The notes under the pieces are model-generated. The model did no database searches. It was given only the letters and a program-made list of their open reading frames with translations, and was not told the origin of the DNA. This document shows positions 36,920 to 46,702 of a stretch of 64,000 nt of DNA, piece by piece (the stretch's first letter is position 1; each line of letters starts with the position of its first letter). The position numbers were made by a program, and so were the translations under genes. Source of the DNA: Lachnospiraceae bacterium AC2029 (GTDB lineage Bacteria; Bacillota; Clostridia; Lachnospirales; Lachnospiraceae); the NCBI GenBank assembly GCA_000703065.1, contig JNLK01000001.1, forward strand, positions 3,742,001 through 3,806,000, written 5' to 3'.

Positions 36920-38245
36920 TTAACGCTCTTCCTTTCGCTCCCGAATGATAAAACGCAGCGGAGTCCCCTTAAACAGGAACGCCTCCCGAACCTTATTCTC
37001 TATATAACGGATATAGGAGAAATGAGCCAGCTCCTTGTCATTCACAAAGATGACGAAGGTCGGCGGCTTCACTGCCACCTGCGTCATATAATACAGACGC
37101 AGTCTCTTTCCCTTATCCTGCGGCGGCTCCACCTCTGCGGTGGCTGACGCCAGGATCTCATTGATGACGCCTGTGGCGATCCGCATGGAGTGATAATTCT
37201 CAACCATATCGAATTCGTCGAAAAGCTTGATAAGACGCTGTCCCGTAAGCGCGGACACAAACATCAGCTCCGCATAGGGCATGAAGGACAGCTTCGTACG
37301 GATGTCCTTTCGGAACTGGTTCATGGTCCGGTCATCCTTCTCGATCAGATCCCATTTGTTTACAACAACGATCATGCCCTTTCCGCTTTCATGAGCGATA
37401 CCGGCAATCTTCGTATCCTGATCCGTCACTCCCTCTGTGGCATCGATCACGAGAACGGCGATGTCACAGCGTTCCACGGCAGCTACGGTACGGATGATGG
37501 AATATCGTTCGATCTCATCCTTCACCTTGCTCTTCCTGCGGAGTCCCGCAGTATCGATCAGAACATATTCTCTCTTGTTATGCTTCACTACAGTATCCAC
37601 CGCATCCCGGGTGGTACCGGCGATATCCGAAACGATCAGTCTCTCCTCACCGAGAAGCTTATTGATCATGGAGGACTTTCCCACATTCGGTTTCCCGATA
37701 ATGGCGATCTTCGGCCGGTCGTCCTCCTCCTCTTCTACCTTTGCATTCGGGAAATGAGCCACCACCTGATCCAGCAGCTCACCAAATCCAAGCAGGGATG
37801 CTGCAGAGACCGGATAGGGATCTCCCAGTCCCAGATTGTAGAATTCATACACGTCCGGCATGTATTTTTCAAAATTATCGACTTTATTTACACACAGCAA
37901 AATCGGCTTCTTGGACCGTCTGAGCATTTCGGCACAGGCGATATCCGAAGCCGTGAGTCCGTCTCTCACATCCGTAAGGAACAGGATCACATCTGCAGTT
38001 TCTATGGCGATCTCCGCCTGTTCCCTCATGCGGGTCAGCAGAAGGTCATCGGATTCCGGCTCGATACCACCGGTATCCACCAGTGTGAACTGGTAATCCA
38101 GCCAGGACACATCCGCATAGATCCGGTCGCGGGTCACACCGGGCGTATCCTTTACGATTGAGATTCGCTCGCCGGCCAGGGCATTGAACAGCGTGGACTT
38201 TCCCACATTCGGCCGCCCGACCACGGCTACGATCGGCTTACTCAT
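36920..38245 (-). CDS. der: Ribosome-assembly GTPase Der (EngA)
   Basis: 441 residues with two consecutive G domains: G1 motifs [16 protein letters not shown] (about 9-24) and [16 protein letters not shown] (about 185-200), each followed by DTAG/DTGG and NKxD motifs, plus a C-terminal KH-like domain ending [10 protein letters not shown]. It is needed for 50S subunit maturation. The start overlaps the stop of the upstream DUF512 gene in ATGA (38242-38245). Confidence 0.97.
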   Translation of the reverse strand: MSKPIVAVVGRPNVGKSTLFNALAGERISIVKDTPGVTRDRIYADVSWLDYQFTLVDTGGIEPESDDLLLTRMREQAEIAIETADVILFLTDVRDGLTASDIACAEMLRRSKKPILLCVNKVDNFEKYMPDVYEFYNLGLGDPYPVSAASLLGFGELLDQVVAHFPNAKVEEEEDDRPKIAIIGKPNVGKSSMINKLLGEERLIVSDIAGTTRDAVDTVVKHNKREYVLIDTAGLRRKSKVKDEIERYSIIRTVAAVERCDIAVLVIDATEGVTDQDTKIAGIAHESGKGMIVVVNKWDLIEKDDRTMNQFRKDIRTKLSFMPYAELMFVSALTGQRLIKLFDEFDMVENYHSMRIATGVINEILASATAEVEPPQDKGKRLRLYYMTQVAVKPPTFVIFVNDKELAHFSYIRYIENKVREAFLFKGTPLRFIIRERKEER

Positions 38246-39627
38246 TCCTCTACTCCTATAATAGCCTTCAAAAAATCCATACCATACGATTCTACAATAA
38301 CAGTTTTTACTTGTAAAGCATTTTCCAGTTCTGATAAATGCATATCATCCAGGAAGATGTCTTCATCCGCCTTAAGACAGCATTTCGGAAGAAGCAAAGC
38401 TTCTCCCAGATCCTTTCCGGAAAGCTGTGCTACGATATCCTGCCCGGTCAGAAGTCCCGTAACGGTGATATTGTGACCGAAGAAATCATTCACAATGGGG
38501 AACACCTGAAAATCGATGTCCGGCCGGATCCGGCCCAGTTCCTTTTTGATCACCTCAAGAGGAGTTCTGGCAAGCATGCCGCAGATGGACGAGACCCGCC
38601 TTCCCTGATTCTTCTTTAACATATGGGCCAGCTTCCGGTCATTCTTCGTCATGGTCAGACGATGGATCCCGCGATAGAAGCTTACCTCTTCCACTTCATG
38701 CACTGCCGCACGGAATTCTTCATACAGAAGCCGGGTCATCCCCACGCCGTTCTCTATCTGAAGATAGCCGTCATAGTTTTCCTCCGGCGGTACCTCCCGT
38801 TCGGCAACGATATACCACTCGTCGCTGGCATGGACAAAATGGATCCCGCACTTCTCCATAGCCTCCCTCTGGAAGCCTTCGATGATATCGATCACCTCGG
38901 CGGAATCTTCCTTCGAAAAGGGTTCCAGCTGACACAGCCCGTCTCTGTACTTGGACAGACCCACGGGAACCACGGACAGGCTGGCCATGACCGGAGCAAA
39001 CTGCATCAGATCACGTATAGTACGCCTGAGTTCATCTCCGTCATTATAGTTTTTGCAGAGCACGATCTGGCCGTTCATCGGGATCTCGGCCTTATAGAGC
39101 TTTTCGATGTGCTCCAGGATATTCCCTGCAAACCGGTTGTTCAGCATCTTCATCCGGAGCTCCGGATTCGTAGTGTGAACGGAAATATTGATGGGAGCCA
39201 GCTTATACCTGATGATCCGGTCGATCTCCGACTCCTTCATGTTGGTCATGGTGATATAATTCCCCTGCAGAAAGGAAAGCCGGGAATCATCATCCTTAAA
39301 ATAAATGGTATCCCGCATCCCCGGGGGATTCTGATCGATAAAGCAGAAGACACATTTGTTGCGACAGGATTTATAATTATCCATCAGGGATTCTGCGAAA
39401 ACCATTCCCAGATCATCGTCCTCTCCCTTCTCGATCACCAGCGTCCGTTCCGACCCGTCCGGCCTGCGAATGGCAACAGAAACAGAAACCTCCTCTGCCT
39501 GATAGTGGTAGTCAAAGACATCCTCCACCGGTTCTCCGTTCAGGCTGAGCAGCAGGTCTCCCTCGCGGATCCCGGCCAGATCGGCGGGACTTCCGCTTAT
39601 GACGCTTACGATCTTATGCTCGTGCAT
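38242..39627 (-). CDS. DUF512 protein: PDZ domain plus radical-SAM-like core
   Basis: 461 residues. A PDZ-like domain (about 1-65, [20 protein letters not shown]) is followed by a radical-SAM-like barrel with [14 protein letters not shown] (three cysteines in CxxxCxxC spacing at about 88-95), then the DUF512 region with [14 protein letters not shown] and [12 protein letters not shown]. The family is widespread in anaerobes and its reaction is unknown. AAGGAGAAAGC precedes ATG 39627. Coupling to der is conserved in Clostridia and hints at a role linked to translation or the envelope, which is inference. Confidence 0.9.
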   Translation of the reverse strand: MHEHKIVSVISGSPADLAGIREGDLLLSLNGEPVEDVFDYHYQAEEVSVSVAIRRPDGSERTLVIEKGEDDDLGMVFAESLMDNYKSCRNKCVFCFIDQNPPGMRDTIYFKDDDSRLSFLQGNYITMTNMKESEIDRIIRYKLAPINISVHTTNPELRMKMLNNRFAGNILEHIEKLYKAEIPMNGQIVLCKNYNDGDELRRTIRDLMQFAPVMASLSVVPVGLSKYRDGLCQLEPFSKEDSAEVIDIIEGFQREAMEKCGIHFVHASDEWYIVAEREVPPEENYDGYLQIENGVGMTRLLYEEFRAAVHEVEEVSFYRGIHRLTMTKNDRKLAHMLKKNQGRRVSSICGMLARTPLEVIKKELGRIRPDIDFQVFPIVNDFFGHNITVTGLLTGQDIVAQLSGKDLGEALLLPKCCLKADEDIFLDDMHLSELENALQVKTVIVESYGMDFLKAIIGVEE

Positions 39628-39636
39628 GCTTTCTCC

Positions 39637-39987
39637 TTAAAATGCGTTCTCTACATGCGTCAGTTCTTCATCCAAAATGGCGATCACGTCAAACCGGATA
39701 TTGGTAAGATCCGGTACCAGATCATGATCTTCAAGATAATACAGCGCGGCCATGCGGACTTTTCTCTGCTTGGCTTTGTTCACTGCCTCCAGAGGATGCC
39801 CCTGGGAGGTATCCTTCCGGTACTTCACCTCCGTGAACACATAGGTGTCCCCGTCCAGGCTGATCACATCCGCCTCCGCCATCCTGGTACGGAAATTATA
39901 CTCCAGGATCCGATGACCCTTTGCTTCCAGAAAGGCTCCCGCCATCTGTTCCTTCTCACCGCCGAGCGCTCTCTTGTTCTCAGGCAT
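39637..39987 (-). CDS. UPF0102 (YraN family) endonuclease-fold protein
   Basis: 116 residues. AGAFLEAKGHRILEYNFRTR, MAEADVISLDGDTYVFTEVKYRK and the following TSQGHPLEAVNKAKQRKV are the family pattern, resembling a Holliday-junction-resolvase/restriction-endonuclease fold with acidic residues (Glu, Asp, ExK). A role in DNA metabolism is presumed for the family but not proven. It follows rnhB by 13 bases, the usual genomic neighbour. Confidence 0.93.
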   Translation of the reverse strand: MPENKRALGGEKEQMAGAFLEAKGHRILEYNFRTRMAEADVISLDGDTYVFTEVKYRKDTSQGHPLEAVNKAKQRKVRMAALYYLEDHDLVPDLTNIRFDVIAILDEELTHVENAF

Positions 39988-40000
39988 ATATCCTTCTTTC

Positions 40001-40789
40001 CTACTGACCTACGATGTTCCTGATATAACTCCTTCTGTGGATCTCACAGGGCCCGAGTGTTTTCAGTGCTTCGATATGCGCTGCGCTTCCGTATCCCACA
40101 TTATCCTTAAAGCCATAGGCAGGATACTTTGCATCATAATCTATCATCATCCGGTCTCTCGTCACCTTTGCAACGATGCTTGCCGCAGCGATCGATACGG
40201 ACTTTGCATCTCCCTTGATAATGGACACCTGACGAATATCCACCTCCGGGATATGGACCGCATCCACCAGCAGAAGATCCGGCTGAACGCTGAGGCTCCG
40301 GATGGCCTGTCTCATGGCGTCCTTATTTGCAAACTCGATGCCCTTTTCATCGATCACCTTCTCGGAATTCATTCCGACTCCCACGGCAACCGCCTGGCTC
40401 ATGATGATGTCATAGAGTTCTTCCCGATGCTTCTTTGATACCTGCTTGGAATCGTTCAGCATGGGGATCACCAATCCCTTCGGAAGGATCACCGCCGCGG
40501 TCATGACCGGCCCGGCCAGCGGTCCGCGTCCCACCTCATCGATCCCGCAAATGTAACTGCAGTCGGAATACTTTTCCTCAAAGGTCATCATGCCACGCAC
40601 CCGGTTCAGTTCACGATCCAGCGCATCTATCTTCTTACGCGCCTGATTCAGGACAGCCACCACGCCCTTTCGGGTATCGGACTCATTTTCACGGATCAGC
40701 TGTTCCAGCTCCATCCGCATGGTTTCATATTTCATGATCGGCAGGTCCAGTATTGCCTGGTACGCCGCCTTCAGTTCACATATATTCAT
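40001..40789 (-). CDS. rnhB: Ribonuclease HII
   Basis: 262 residues. An N-terminal helical extension (1-75) typical of Firmicute RNase HII precedes the catalytic domain with CGIDEVGRGPLAGPVMTAAV (Asp-Glu pair), LLVDAVHI and IKGDAKSVSIAAASIVAKVT, then GYGSAAHIEALKTLGPCEIH. It removes single ribonucleotides and RNA-DNA junctions. GGAGATCCTGA precedes ATG 40789. It sits between a signal peptidase gene and yraN. Confidence 0.95.
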   Translation of the reverse strand: MNICELKAAYQAILDLPIMKYETMRMELEQLIRENESDTRKGVVAVLNQARKKIDALDRELNRVRGMMTFEEKYSDCSYICGIDEVGRGPLAGPVMTAAVILPKGLVIPMLNDSKQVSKKHREELYDIIMSQAVAVGVGMNSEKVIDEKGIEFANKDAMRQAIRSLSVQPDLLLVDAVHIPEVDIRQVSIIKGDAKSVSIAAASIVAKVTRDRMMIDYDAKYPAYGFKDNVGYGSAAHIEALKTLGPCEIHRRSYIRNIVGQ

Positions 40790-40829
40790 TCAGGATCTCC
40801 TCATCAAATGTCTTTTCTGATACGAAGAA

Positions 40830-40856
40830 TTAGGACCGCGAGTATCGCGGTCCTAA
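40830..40856 (-). terminator. Perfect hairpin between lepB and rnhB
   Basis: 12-bp arms TTAGGACCGCGA / TCGCGGTCCTAA around a 3-base loop, directly after the signal peptidase stop at 40861. No U-tract follows, so it may be an RNA-processing or stability element rather than a full terminator. Confidence 0.45.
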
Positions 40857-40860
40857 GAAA

Positions 40861-41817
40861 TTACTTGATCGATCCGAATTTCTTGAACGGAGTCAGTCGG
40901 AAGACCGCTTTACCCACGATCTTGTCCCTCTTGATCAGCCCGACATCGGCCCATCGGCTGTCACGGCTGTTGTTCCGGTTGTCTCCGAGTACAAAATACT
41001 CATTCTCACCCAGTGTGATGGGAGTGGAAGCAATTCCGTTATTCCTCATCCGTTCAAACTTTATGGGTTCATCCAAAACCTTTCCGTTGATCAGGATCTC
41101 ACCGCCCTCAGTGATCTGAATCGTTTCACCAGGCAGACCGATGATCCTCTTGATGTAATGTACATCATCCTGATACGGGAATACGATGATATCAAATCGT
41201 TCCGGATCCCCAAACTTATATGCCAGCATATTGATCCAGAGACTGTCTCCGGACTCCAGTGTCGGATTCATGGAATCCCCGTGCACCGTGGTACGCCGTC
41301 CTACAAATGTAACGATGAGGAAGCAGATAACGATTACGATACCGATATAGATGATGAGGCTGAGAAGATCTTTTACGATATTCACATCCTCGGGCTTTTC
41401 CTTCTGCTTCTTTTTCTTCTTTTTCTTCCTGCCGGAGGTTTCTTCCTCAGCCTCTTCCTTTTCAGCGGCAAGAGCGGCAACCGTCTCGGTTCCTGAAGCC
41501 TCCTTCGCCTCCTGAACAGCTTTTCCCGCAGCGGCCTCTACAGTTTCCTTTGCTTCCCTGGCTTCCTGTCTTTTTGATTTCACAGGCTCAACCACCGTAT
41601 CCTCCGGTGTGATCCGTGTCTTGATCTCTTCCTCTTCAGGAAGAGGCTCTCCGCGCTTCAGCGCCTCCTTCTCCTTCTTCCTGCGCTCCTTCTCAAGACG
41701 CTTCTCTTCTTTTCTGCGTTCCTTCACGGCTGCCTTCTCCTCCTTGGCATTCAGTCCCTCTGCCAGTGCGGAGATGCCTTCCTTTTCAGTTTCTTCGTTG
41801 TCGTCAAAATATCCCAT
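40861..41817 (-). CDS. lepB: Signal peptidase I with long charged N-terminal extension
   Basis: 318 residues. The first 155 residues are a highly charged, Lys/Glu/Ala-rich cytoplasmic extension ending in a run of KKKKKKKQK. One membrane segment (about 162-187) follows, then the catalytic domain: VHGDSMNPTLESGDSLWIN (nucleophile Ser), YIKRIIGLPGETI (general-base Lys) and VLGDNRNNSRDSRWADVG. It releases exported proteins from their signal peptides. GGAGGGATAGAAC precedes ATG 41817. The extension is much longer than in typical SipS proteins. A second copy is at 42668-43273. Confidence 0.94.
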   Translation of the reverse strand: MGYFDDNEETEKEGISALAEGLNAKEEKAAVKERRKEEKRLEKERRKKEKEALKRGEPLPEEEEIKTRITPEDTVVEPVKSKRQEAREAKETVEAAAGKAVQEAKEASGTETVAALAAEKEEAEEETSGRKKKKKKKQKEKPEDVNIVKDLLSLIIYIGIVIVICFLIVTFVGRRTTVHGDSMNPTLESGDSLWINMLAYKFGDPERFDIIVFPYQDDVHYIKRIIGLPGETIQITEGGEILINGKVLDEPIKFERMRNNGIASTPITLGENEYFVLGDNRNNSRDSRWADVGLIKRDKIVGKAVFRLTPFKKFGSIK

Positions 41818-41820
41818 GTT

Positions 41821-42666
41821 CTATCCCTCCGGGTAGTCAAGTGTGATCCGTCCGAGCTTTCCGCTCCGAAGATCATCCAGCAGACATTTGGCTGCCTTGT
41901 CGATATCCGGTTCATTTCCTTTTTTTATACATTTTCTTACATCCGCAATCTGATCAAGTGCCTCAGCGGATGACATGCTATCTGTAATTTTATACCTCTC
42001 GGACAGTAGATTGCAATAATTTTTTTGCAAAAATGTCAGAAGATCGGATGCCAGCTCCACTTTTTCCAGGATATCATCATTGATGGAACCGATCCAGGCA
42101 AGGCGTTCTCCCACTGCCGGATCCTCAAACTTCGGCCAGAGGATTCCCGGAGTATCCAGAAGATCCATGTCCTTGGAGATCCGGATCCACTGCTTCCCCT
42201 TGGTCACACCCGGCTTATTTCCCGTCTTTGCAGAGGCTTTTCCGGCGAAGGAATTGATAAATGTGGATTTGCCCACATTCGGGATCCCCACGATCATCGC
42301 CTTGATCGGTCGTCCGACGATCCCCTTTCTCCGGTCCCGTTCGATCTTCTCCTTACATACCTCCTGAACGGCCTTTCCGACAGCCGCAGCTTCCTTCCTG
42401 TTTCTTGAATCCATAAGGATCACCCGGAAGCCCTGTGCCTCGTAATATTCCTTCCAGCGTTTTGTCACGGAAGGATCCGCAAGATCCGTTTTGTTCAGGA
42501 TCAGGAGCCGGAATTTCCCCTTTGCCAGGTTATCGATATCGGGATTCTTACTGGCTCCCGGTACCCGGGCGTCCAGAAGCTCGATCACAATATCGATCAG
42601 TTTGATATTTTCCTGCATCATCCGACGGGCACTGGTCATATGCCCCGGATACCATTGAATGTCCAT
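41821..42666 (-). CDS. rbgA: Ribosome biogenesis GTPase RbgA (YlqF)
   Basis: 281 residues of a circularly permuted GTPase: G4 LNKTDLAD comes before G1 GIPNVGKSTFINSFAG and G3 DTPGILWP. It opens MDIQWYPGHMTSARRMMQEN, the family signature, and ends with the helical ANTAR-like domain. It drives late 50S assembly. It sits between two signal peptidase genes, near rplS and rnhB as in many Firmicutes. Confidence 0.95.
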   Translation of the reverse strand: MDIQWYPGHMTSARRMMQENIKLIDIVIELLDARVPGASKNPDIDNLAKGKFRLLILNKTDLADPSVTKRWKEYYEAQGFRVILMDSRNRKEAAAVGKAVQEVCKEKIERDRRKGIVGRPIKAMIVGIPNVGKSTFINSFAGKASAKTGNKPGVTKGKQWIRISKDMDLLDTPGILWPKFEDPAVGERLAWIGSINDDILEKVELASDLLTFLQKNYCNLLSERYKITDSMSSAEALDQIADVRKCIKKGNEPDIDKAAKCLLDDLRSGKLGRITLDYPEG

Positions 42667-42667
42667 C

Positions 42668-43273
42668 TTAATTACCGATCCGCCCTCTGCGGCCCTTCGT
42701 CAGTCGATAGAATACCTTTCCCCGGATCTCGGACTTCTGGATATTTCCATAGGTCGAGAAACGGGAATCCTCACTGCTGCTTAGATTATCACCGATCACA
42801 AAGTATTCCTTTTCTCCCAGAGTGATCGGAGAGGAAAGCCTTGCGGGTGACTGAATCGTATCTAAATCATAATCAGCTTCCAGTTCCTTATCATTTATGA
42901 CAAAGCGTCCTGCCACCACAGCGACCTTATCGCCCGGAAGACCGATGACCCTCTTGATATCAAAGTATTCATCGGATCCAATGGGCTGTATGGCCACGAT
43001 ATCGCCTCTTTGCACATCACTGAAGGTATAGGCCATTTTGTTGATCAGGACGGTCTCTCCGTCCGAAAGGACCGGTTCCATGGACGGTCCCCGCACGGTG
43101 ACGGTCTGCAGAAAGAAGGTCACAAAGGCATAGCCCAGTACCGCAGCAGCAAATATCACCAGCAGGGTGGTCCGGATCTCTCCGAACAGCTTCCTGCGGC
43201 GCTTCTTCTGCTCGTCCTGGGTTTCCTTTTTCTGTAATGTGAAGTCCTGACCGCTGATATGTTTTCTCTTCAT
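42668..43273 (-). CDS. lepB: Signal peptidase I (second copy)
   Basis: 201 residues from ATG 43273 with AAAGG seven bases upstream; an upstream TTG at 43291 is less likely. A short basic N-terminus and one membrane segment (about 36-56) are followed by VRGPSMEPVLSDGETVLINK (Ser), DIKRVIGLPGDKV (Lys) and VIGDNLSSSEDSRFSTYG. Length is normal for Gram-positive type I peptidases. It follows rplS and is followed two bases later by rbgA. Having two peptidases suggests different substrate sets, which is inference. Confidence 0.94.
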   Translation of the reverse strand: MKRKHISGQDFTLQKKETQDEQKKRRRKLFGEIRTTLLVIFAAAVLGYAFVTFFLQTVTVRGPSMEPVLSDGETVLINKMAYTFSDVQRGDIVAIQPIGSDEYFDIKRVIGLPGDKVAVVAGRFVINDKELEADYDLDTIQSPARLSSPITLGEKEYFVIGDNLSSSEDSRFSTYGNIQKSEIRGKVFYRLTKGRRGRIGN

Positions 43274-43302
43274 GGCAGTACCTTTAGTCAAATGTCCATG
43301 GG

Positions 43303-43338
43303 TATAAAGAAACCGGAGCTTTTCTGCAAAACTCCGGT
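43303..43338 (-). terminator. Terminator of rplS
   Basis: Stem AACCGGAG / CTCCGGTT with a 13-base loop, followed on the minus strand by TTCTTTAT. It follows the rplS stop and precedes the signal peptidase gene. Partial readthrough is likely because no separate promoter is obvious for that gene. Confidence 0.65.
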
Positions 43339-43345
43339 TCCGGTG

Positions 43346-43699
43346 TTATCTAACGATTTCTTTTACCTTAGCACGCTTGCCGACTCTGTCACGCAGATAG
43401 TAAAGCTTTGCTCTTCTTGCCTTACCAAGACGAACTACCTCGACCTTCTCGATCAGAGGAGAATTCATGGGCCAGGTTTTCTCAACGCCAACGCCATTGG
43501 AATTCTTACGTACGGTAAATGTCTTGCGGGCTCCGGTTCCCTGCTTCTTGATCACAGTACCCTCGAATACCTGGATACGGGAACGGTTTCCCTCCTTGAT
43601 CATAGCGGATACGCGAACGGTATCGCCCACATTGAACTTCAGCTCATTCTCGCGAACCTGAGCGTCTTCAATGCTCTTCATGATTTCTACGCTGTTCAT
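43346..43699 (-). CDS. rplS: 50S ribosomal protein L19
   Basis: 117 residues, near-universal L19 length. [35 protein letters not shown] and [20 protein letters not shown] are conserved blocks. GGAGGTAGTATC precedes ATG 43699, and a vegetative promoter with a leader of about 85 bases is at 43792-43820. A hairpin (ATAGAAT / ATTCTAT) in that leader might be a ribosomal-protein autoregulatory element, but evidence is thin. Confidence 0.97.
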   Translation of the reverse strand: MNSVEIMKSIEDAQVRENELKFNVGDTVRVSAMIKEGNRSRIQVFEGTVIKKQGTGARKTFTVRKNSNGVGVEKTWPMNSPLIEKVEVVRLGKARRAKLYYLRDRVGKRAKVKEIVR

Positions 43700-43791
43700 G
43701 ATACTACCTCCAAATATAGATATAATAGAATCTGGCGTTCATTCTATCTTATGATCAGGATACAGCGGACCGCCACGATTACAACTCCGAC

Positions 43792-43820
43792 ATTTTAGCA
43801 CATGTTATACCGAAATGCAA
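43792..43820 (-). promoter_or_regulatory. Vegetative promoter of rplS
   Basis: Minus strand TTGCAT (43815-43820), 17 bases, TAAAAT (43792-43797), about 90 bases upstream of the rplS start. Confidence 0.65.
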
Positions 43821-43826
43821 GAGTTA

Positions 43827-43864
43827 TTTTAAAAGGGGATCACGCCCATCGGCATGATCCCCTT
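43827..43864 (-). terminator. Rho-independent terminator of cmk-ispH/S1
   Basis: Stem AAGGGGATCA / TGATCCCCTT with further pairing inward (CGCC / GGC), then TTTTAAAATAA on the minus strand. It lies 15 bases after the ispH-S1 stop. Confidence 0.85.
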
Positions 43865-43878
43865 ACATTCGCTAATGA

Positions 43879-45930
43879 TTACTCTTCTTCAGCTACCTCA
43901 GCGGGTGCCTCCTCAACTGCCTCAGCAACCTCAACCGGAACATCCAGTGTCTCAGGCGCTTCCTCAGCTGTCGGAACAGCTTCCTCTTCTTCCTCAACAG
44001 GTGCAGCTTCCTCTTCCGGCTCAACGTCCTTCAGAAGTGCCTTGATGGAAAGGCTGATCTTCTTCTCGGGTCCCTTGAAATCTACAACCTTAGCAGTGAT
44101 GGTCTCACCTGTCTTCAGTACGTCAGACGGCTTCTCAACATGAACGTTGGAGATCTGGGATACATGAAGCAGTGCATCGATGCCCGGCTCCAGTACGATG
44201 AATGCACCGAAGTCTGTCATACGTGCTACACGACCTGTAACAACCGTACCGATGGCATACTTCTCAGCTGCTGTCAGCCACGGATTCTGGTCATCAAACT
44301 TCAGAGACAGAGCGATCTTCTCGCCGTTGATCTCCTTGATGAAGCACTTAACCATGTCGCCAACCTTGAAGATCTTCTTCGGATTCTCAACGCGGCCCCA
44401 GGACATCTCTGAGATATGAAGCAGACCGTCTGCTCCTCCGAGATCGATAAATGCACCGAAATCGGTTACATTCTTAACAGTACCCTCAACGGTCTGTCCA
44501 ACTTCGATCCGTGCGAAGAGAGCCTCTGCAGCTTCCTTCTTCTGAGCCACGATCAACTGCTTGCGGTTACCGATCACCCTTCTCTTATGAAGGTTGAACT
44601 CGGTAAGAATGAACTCAACTTCCTGACCTACATACTTCTCGAGATTCTTCTCGTATGTATCGGATACAAGGCTTGCGGGGATGAATACTCTGCACTCATC
44701 AACGGATACGCTAAGTCCGCCGGAAAGTGCCTGTGTAACAACACCCTTAACTGTAGTTCCCTCGTTGAAGGCCTTCTCCAACTCATCGTAAGCCTTCTCA
44801 GCCTTAACCTTCTTTACGGAAAGGACTACCTGTCCCTCACCGTCATTGATCTTAAGTACCTTTGCTGTGATAACATCATCAACCTTAACCTCTGTTGTGA
44901 GGTCAACCGGAGTGTTGGAATACTCACTTGCGGTTACGATACCATCAGACTTGTAATTGATGTTAACTGCGATCTCGTCGGGCTTAACACCGATTACCTT
45001 TCCTTCAACGATCTGTCCTGTCCGGATGGATACAGGAGTCTCATCCTGTAACATCTGTTCAAAGTTTTCTTCTGACATGCTGTCATGAACCTCCTTAATG
45101 ATTTTGTTCGGGGTAGATGCCCCAGCTGTAATACCTACCCTACGCACGGATTCAAAAGCAGTCAAATCCAAATCATTGAGTGTCTGTATGTAGTAAGTAT
45201 TTCCACATGCCTGTCGACTGATCTCCACCAGCTTCTGTGTGTTGGAACTATGCCTGCCGCCGATAACGATCATAGCGTCGACCTGTGAGGCTAACACTCC
45301 TGCCTCGGTCTGTCGTTCCTCGGTAGCATTGCATATAGTCTGACAAACACGTATATTATAATATTTTTTTTGTAATAATACAACAATTTCTTCAAATTTT
45401 TTTAGATGAAATGTTGTCTGACTGACAACCGTGATCATTCTGTCACCAAAATCGGGAAGGGATGCAACCTCCTCCTTCGATTTCAGGATGAAGGGCTGAT
45501 TCACACACCAGTCGCGGATCCCCTGAACCTCTGCATGTTCCGGGTCACCGACGATCAGGATCACATCCCCTTCCGAGGATCGTTCCTGTACGATCTTATG
45601 GATATTTCCAACGAAGGGACAGGTCGCATCCACGATCCTGTGGCCTGCTGCCTTAATGGCCTCGTATTCCTTCCGTCCGATCCCGTGGGAACGGATAATG
45701 ATCGTTGACGGAGGAAGCTCCAGGATCCGATCCAGATCATCAATGGAATGAACCCCCTTCTCCTCCAGTTCCCTGGTCACCTCTTCATTATGAATGATCG
45801 GTCCGTAGGTATAGGCGGCTTTATGCTCCGCCGACCCTTCCGACAGCCGATCCGCCTCTGTATAGGCGAGATCCACTGCCCTTTTCACGCCGAAACAGAA
45901 TCCGGCTTTCTTTGCAAGGATGACTTCCAC
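43879..45930 (-). CDS. ispH: Fusion of IspH (HMBPP reductase) and S1-domain ribosomal-protein-like region
   Basis: 683 residues from a GTG at 45930 (AAAGG upstream). Residues 1-285 are IspH, the [4Fe-4S] enzyme that makes IPP and DMAPP: AKKAGFCFGVKRAV (first Cys), VDATCPFV (second), QTICNATEERQ (third), plus EEVTREL and GITAGASTP. After a linker come four S1 RNA-binding repeats (about 305-640, for example DFGAFIDLGGADGLLHISEM), then an acidic Glu/Ala/Pro tail. This fusion is established in Clostridia, where it also stands in for rpsA. It is translated right after cmk, 16 bases apart. Confidence 0.96.
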   Translation of the reverse strand: MEVILAKKAGFCFGVKRAVDLAYTEADRLSEGSAEHKAAYTYGPIIHNEEVTRELEEKGVHSIDDLDRILELPPSTIIIRSHGIGRKEYEAIKAAGHRIVDATCPFVGNIHKIVQERSSEGDVILIVGDPEHAEVQGIRDWCVNQPFILKSKEEVASLPDFGDRMITVVSQTTFHLKKFEEIVVLLQKKYYNIRVCQTICNATEERQTEAGVLASQVDAMIVIGGRHSSNTQKLVEISRQACGNTYYIQTLNDLDLTAFESVRRVGITAGASTPNKIIKEVHDSMSEENFEQMLQDETPVSIRTGQIVEGKVIGVKPDEIAVNINYKSDGIVTASEYSNTPVDLTTEVKVDDVITAKVLKINDGEGQVVLSVKKVKAEKAYDELEKAFNEGTTVKGVVTQALSGGLSVSVDECRVFIPASLVSDTYEKNLEKYVGQEVEFILTEFNLHKRRVIGNRKQLIVAQKKEAAEALFARIEVGQTVEGTVKNVTDFGAFIDLGGADGLLHISEMSWGRVENPKKIFKVGDMVKCFIKEINGEKIALSLKFDDQNPWLTAAEKYAIGTVVTGRVARMTDFGAFIVLEPGIDALLHVSQISNVHVEKPSDVLKTGETITAKVVDFKGPEKKISLSIKALLKDVEPEEEAAPVEEEEEAVPTAEEAPETLDVPVEVAEAVEEAPAEVAEEE

Positions 45931-45946
45931 TTATCTGTACCTTTCG

Positions 45947-46606
45947 TTACATGCGTTCTTTCGCGAGTCTTACGATCTCCGCAACCACTTCCTCAATGGT
46001 CATATCGGAGGAATCCACCAGCACCGCATCCTCCGCCTGGCGAAGAGGCGCGATCTCACGGTTCATATCCTGATAATCCCGCTTCTCGATATCCGCCTTG
46101 ATGACCTCCAGATTCGGACGTCCGCCCATCTGCTTCAGTTCCTTAAATCTCCGGTCTGCACGCACCTCAACGGAAGCGGTGAGATAGATCTTCAGTTCTG
46201 CATTCGGAAGGATGTTCGTTCCGATATCCCTTCCGTCCATCAGAACGTCATTCTTTGCGGCGATATCCCTCTGCAGGTCCAGCAGCTTTGCACGGACCTC
46301 CGGAAGAGCCGCAACCTTCGATGCCATATTTCCCACCTTCTCACTGCGGATCTCGGCGGAAACATCCTGCAGATTCAGGAAGACATGCTGCACATCCTTC
46401 TCATATGCGATATTGATCCGAATATGGTCAAGCGCATTCTTCAGCTTCTTCTCATCTGTGATATCCGTCTTTGCATCCAGCAGATAAAGTGCGATGGCGC
46501 GATACATGGCTCCGGTATCCACATAAAGAAAACCGAGTCTCTGTGCTGCAAGTCTTGCGATCGTGCTTTTTCCGGCTCCTGCCGGCCCGTCGATTGCTAT
46601 GTTCAT
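45947..46606 (-). CDS. cmk: Cytidylate kinase
   Basis: 219 residues. IDGPAGAGKSTIARLAAQRL (Walker A) and FLYVDTGAMYRAIAL at the N-terminus, DGRDIGTNILPNAELKIYL in the middle, and the closing RDYQDMNREIAPLRQAEDA are diagnostic. It phosphorylates CMP and dCMP. GGGGT precedes ATG 46606. Pairing with ispH is typical of Clostridia. Confidence 0.96.
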   Translation of the reverse strand: MNIAIDGPAGAGKSTIARLAAQRLGFLYVDTGAMYRAIALYLLDAKTDITDEKKLKNALDHIRINIAYEKDVQHVFLNLQDVSAEIRSEKVGNMASKVAALPEVRAKLLDLQRDIAAKNDVLMDGRDIGTNILPNAELKIYLTASVEVRADRRFKELKQMGGRPNLEVIKADIEKRDYQDMNREIAPLRQAEDAVLVDSSDMTIEEVVAEIVRLAKERM

Positions 46607-46702
46607 ACTACCCCAGAACCCCCTTGTTCATTTTGATTATTCTTCTGTAAAGCGACTAACGTCACACGAAAATATGTTAACACAAAACCCGTACGAATTC
46701 AA

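Noticed and set aside
38623-40023. 466-residue plus-strand frame opposite the DUF512 and yraN genes
   Set aside because: It spans two clear minus-strand genes and their gap, with no coding signature.
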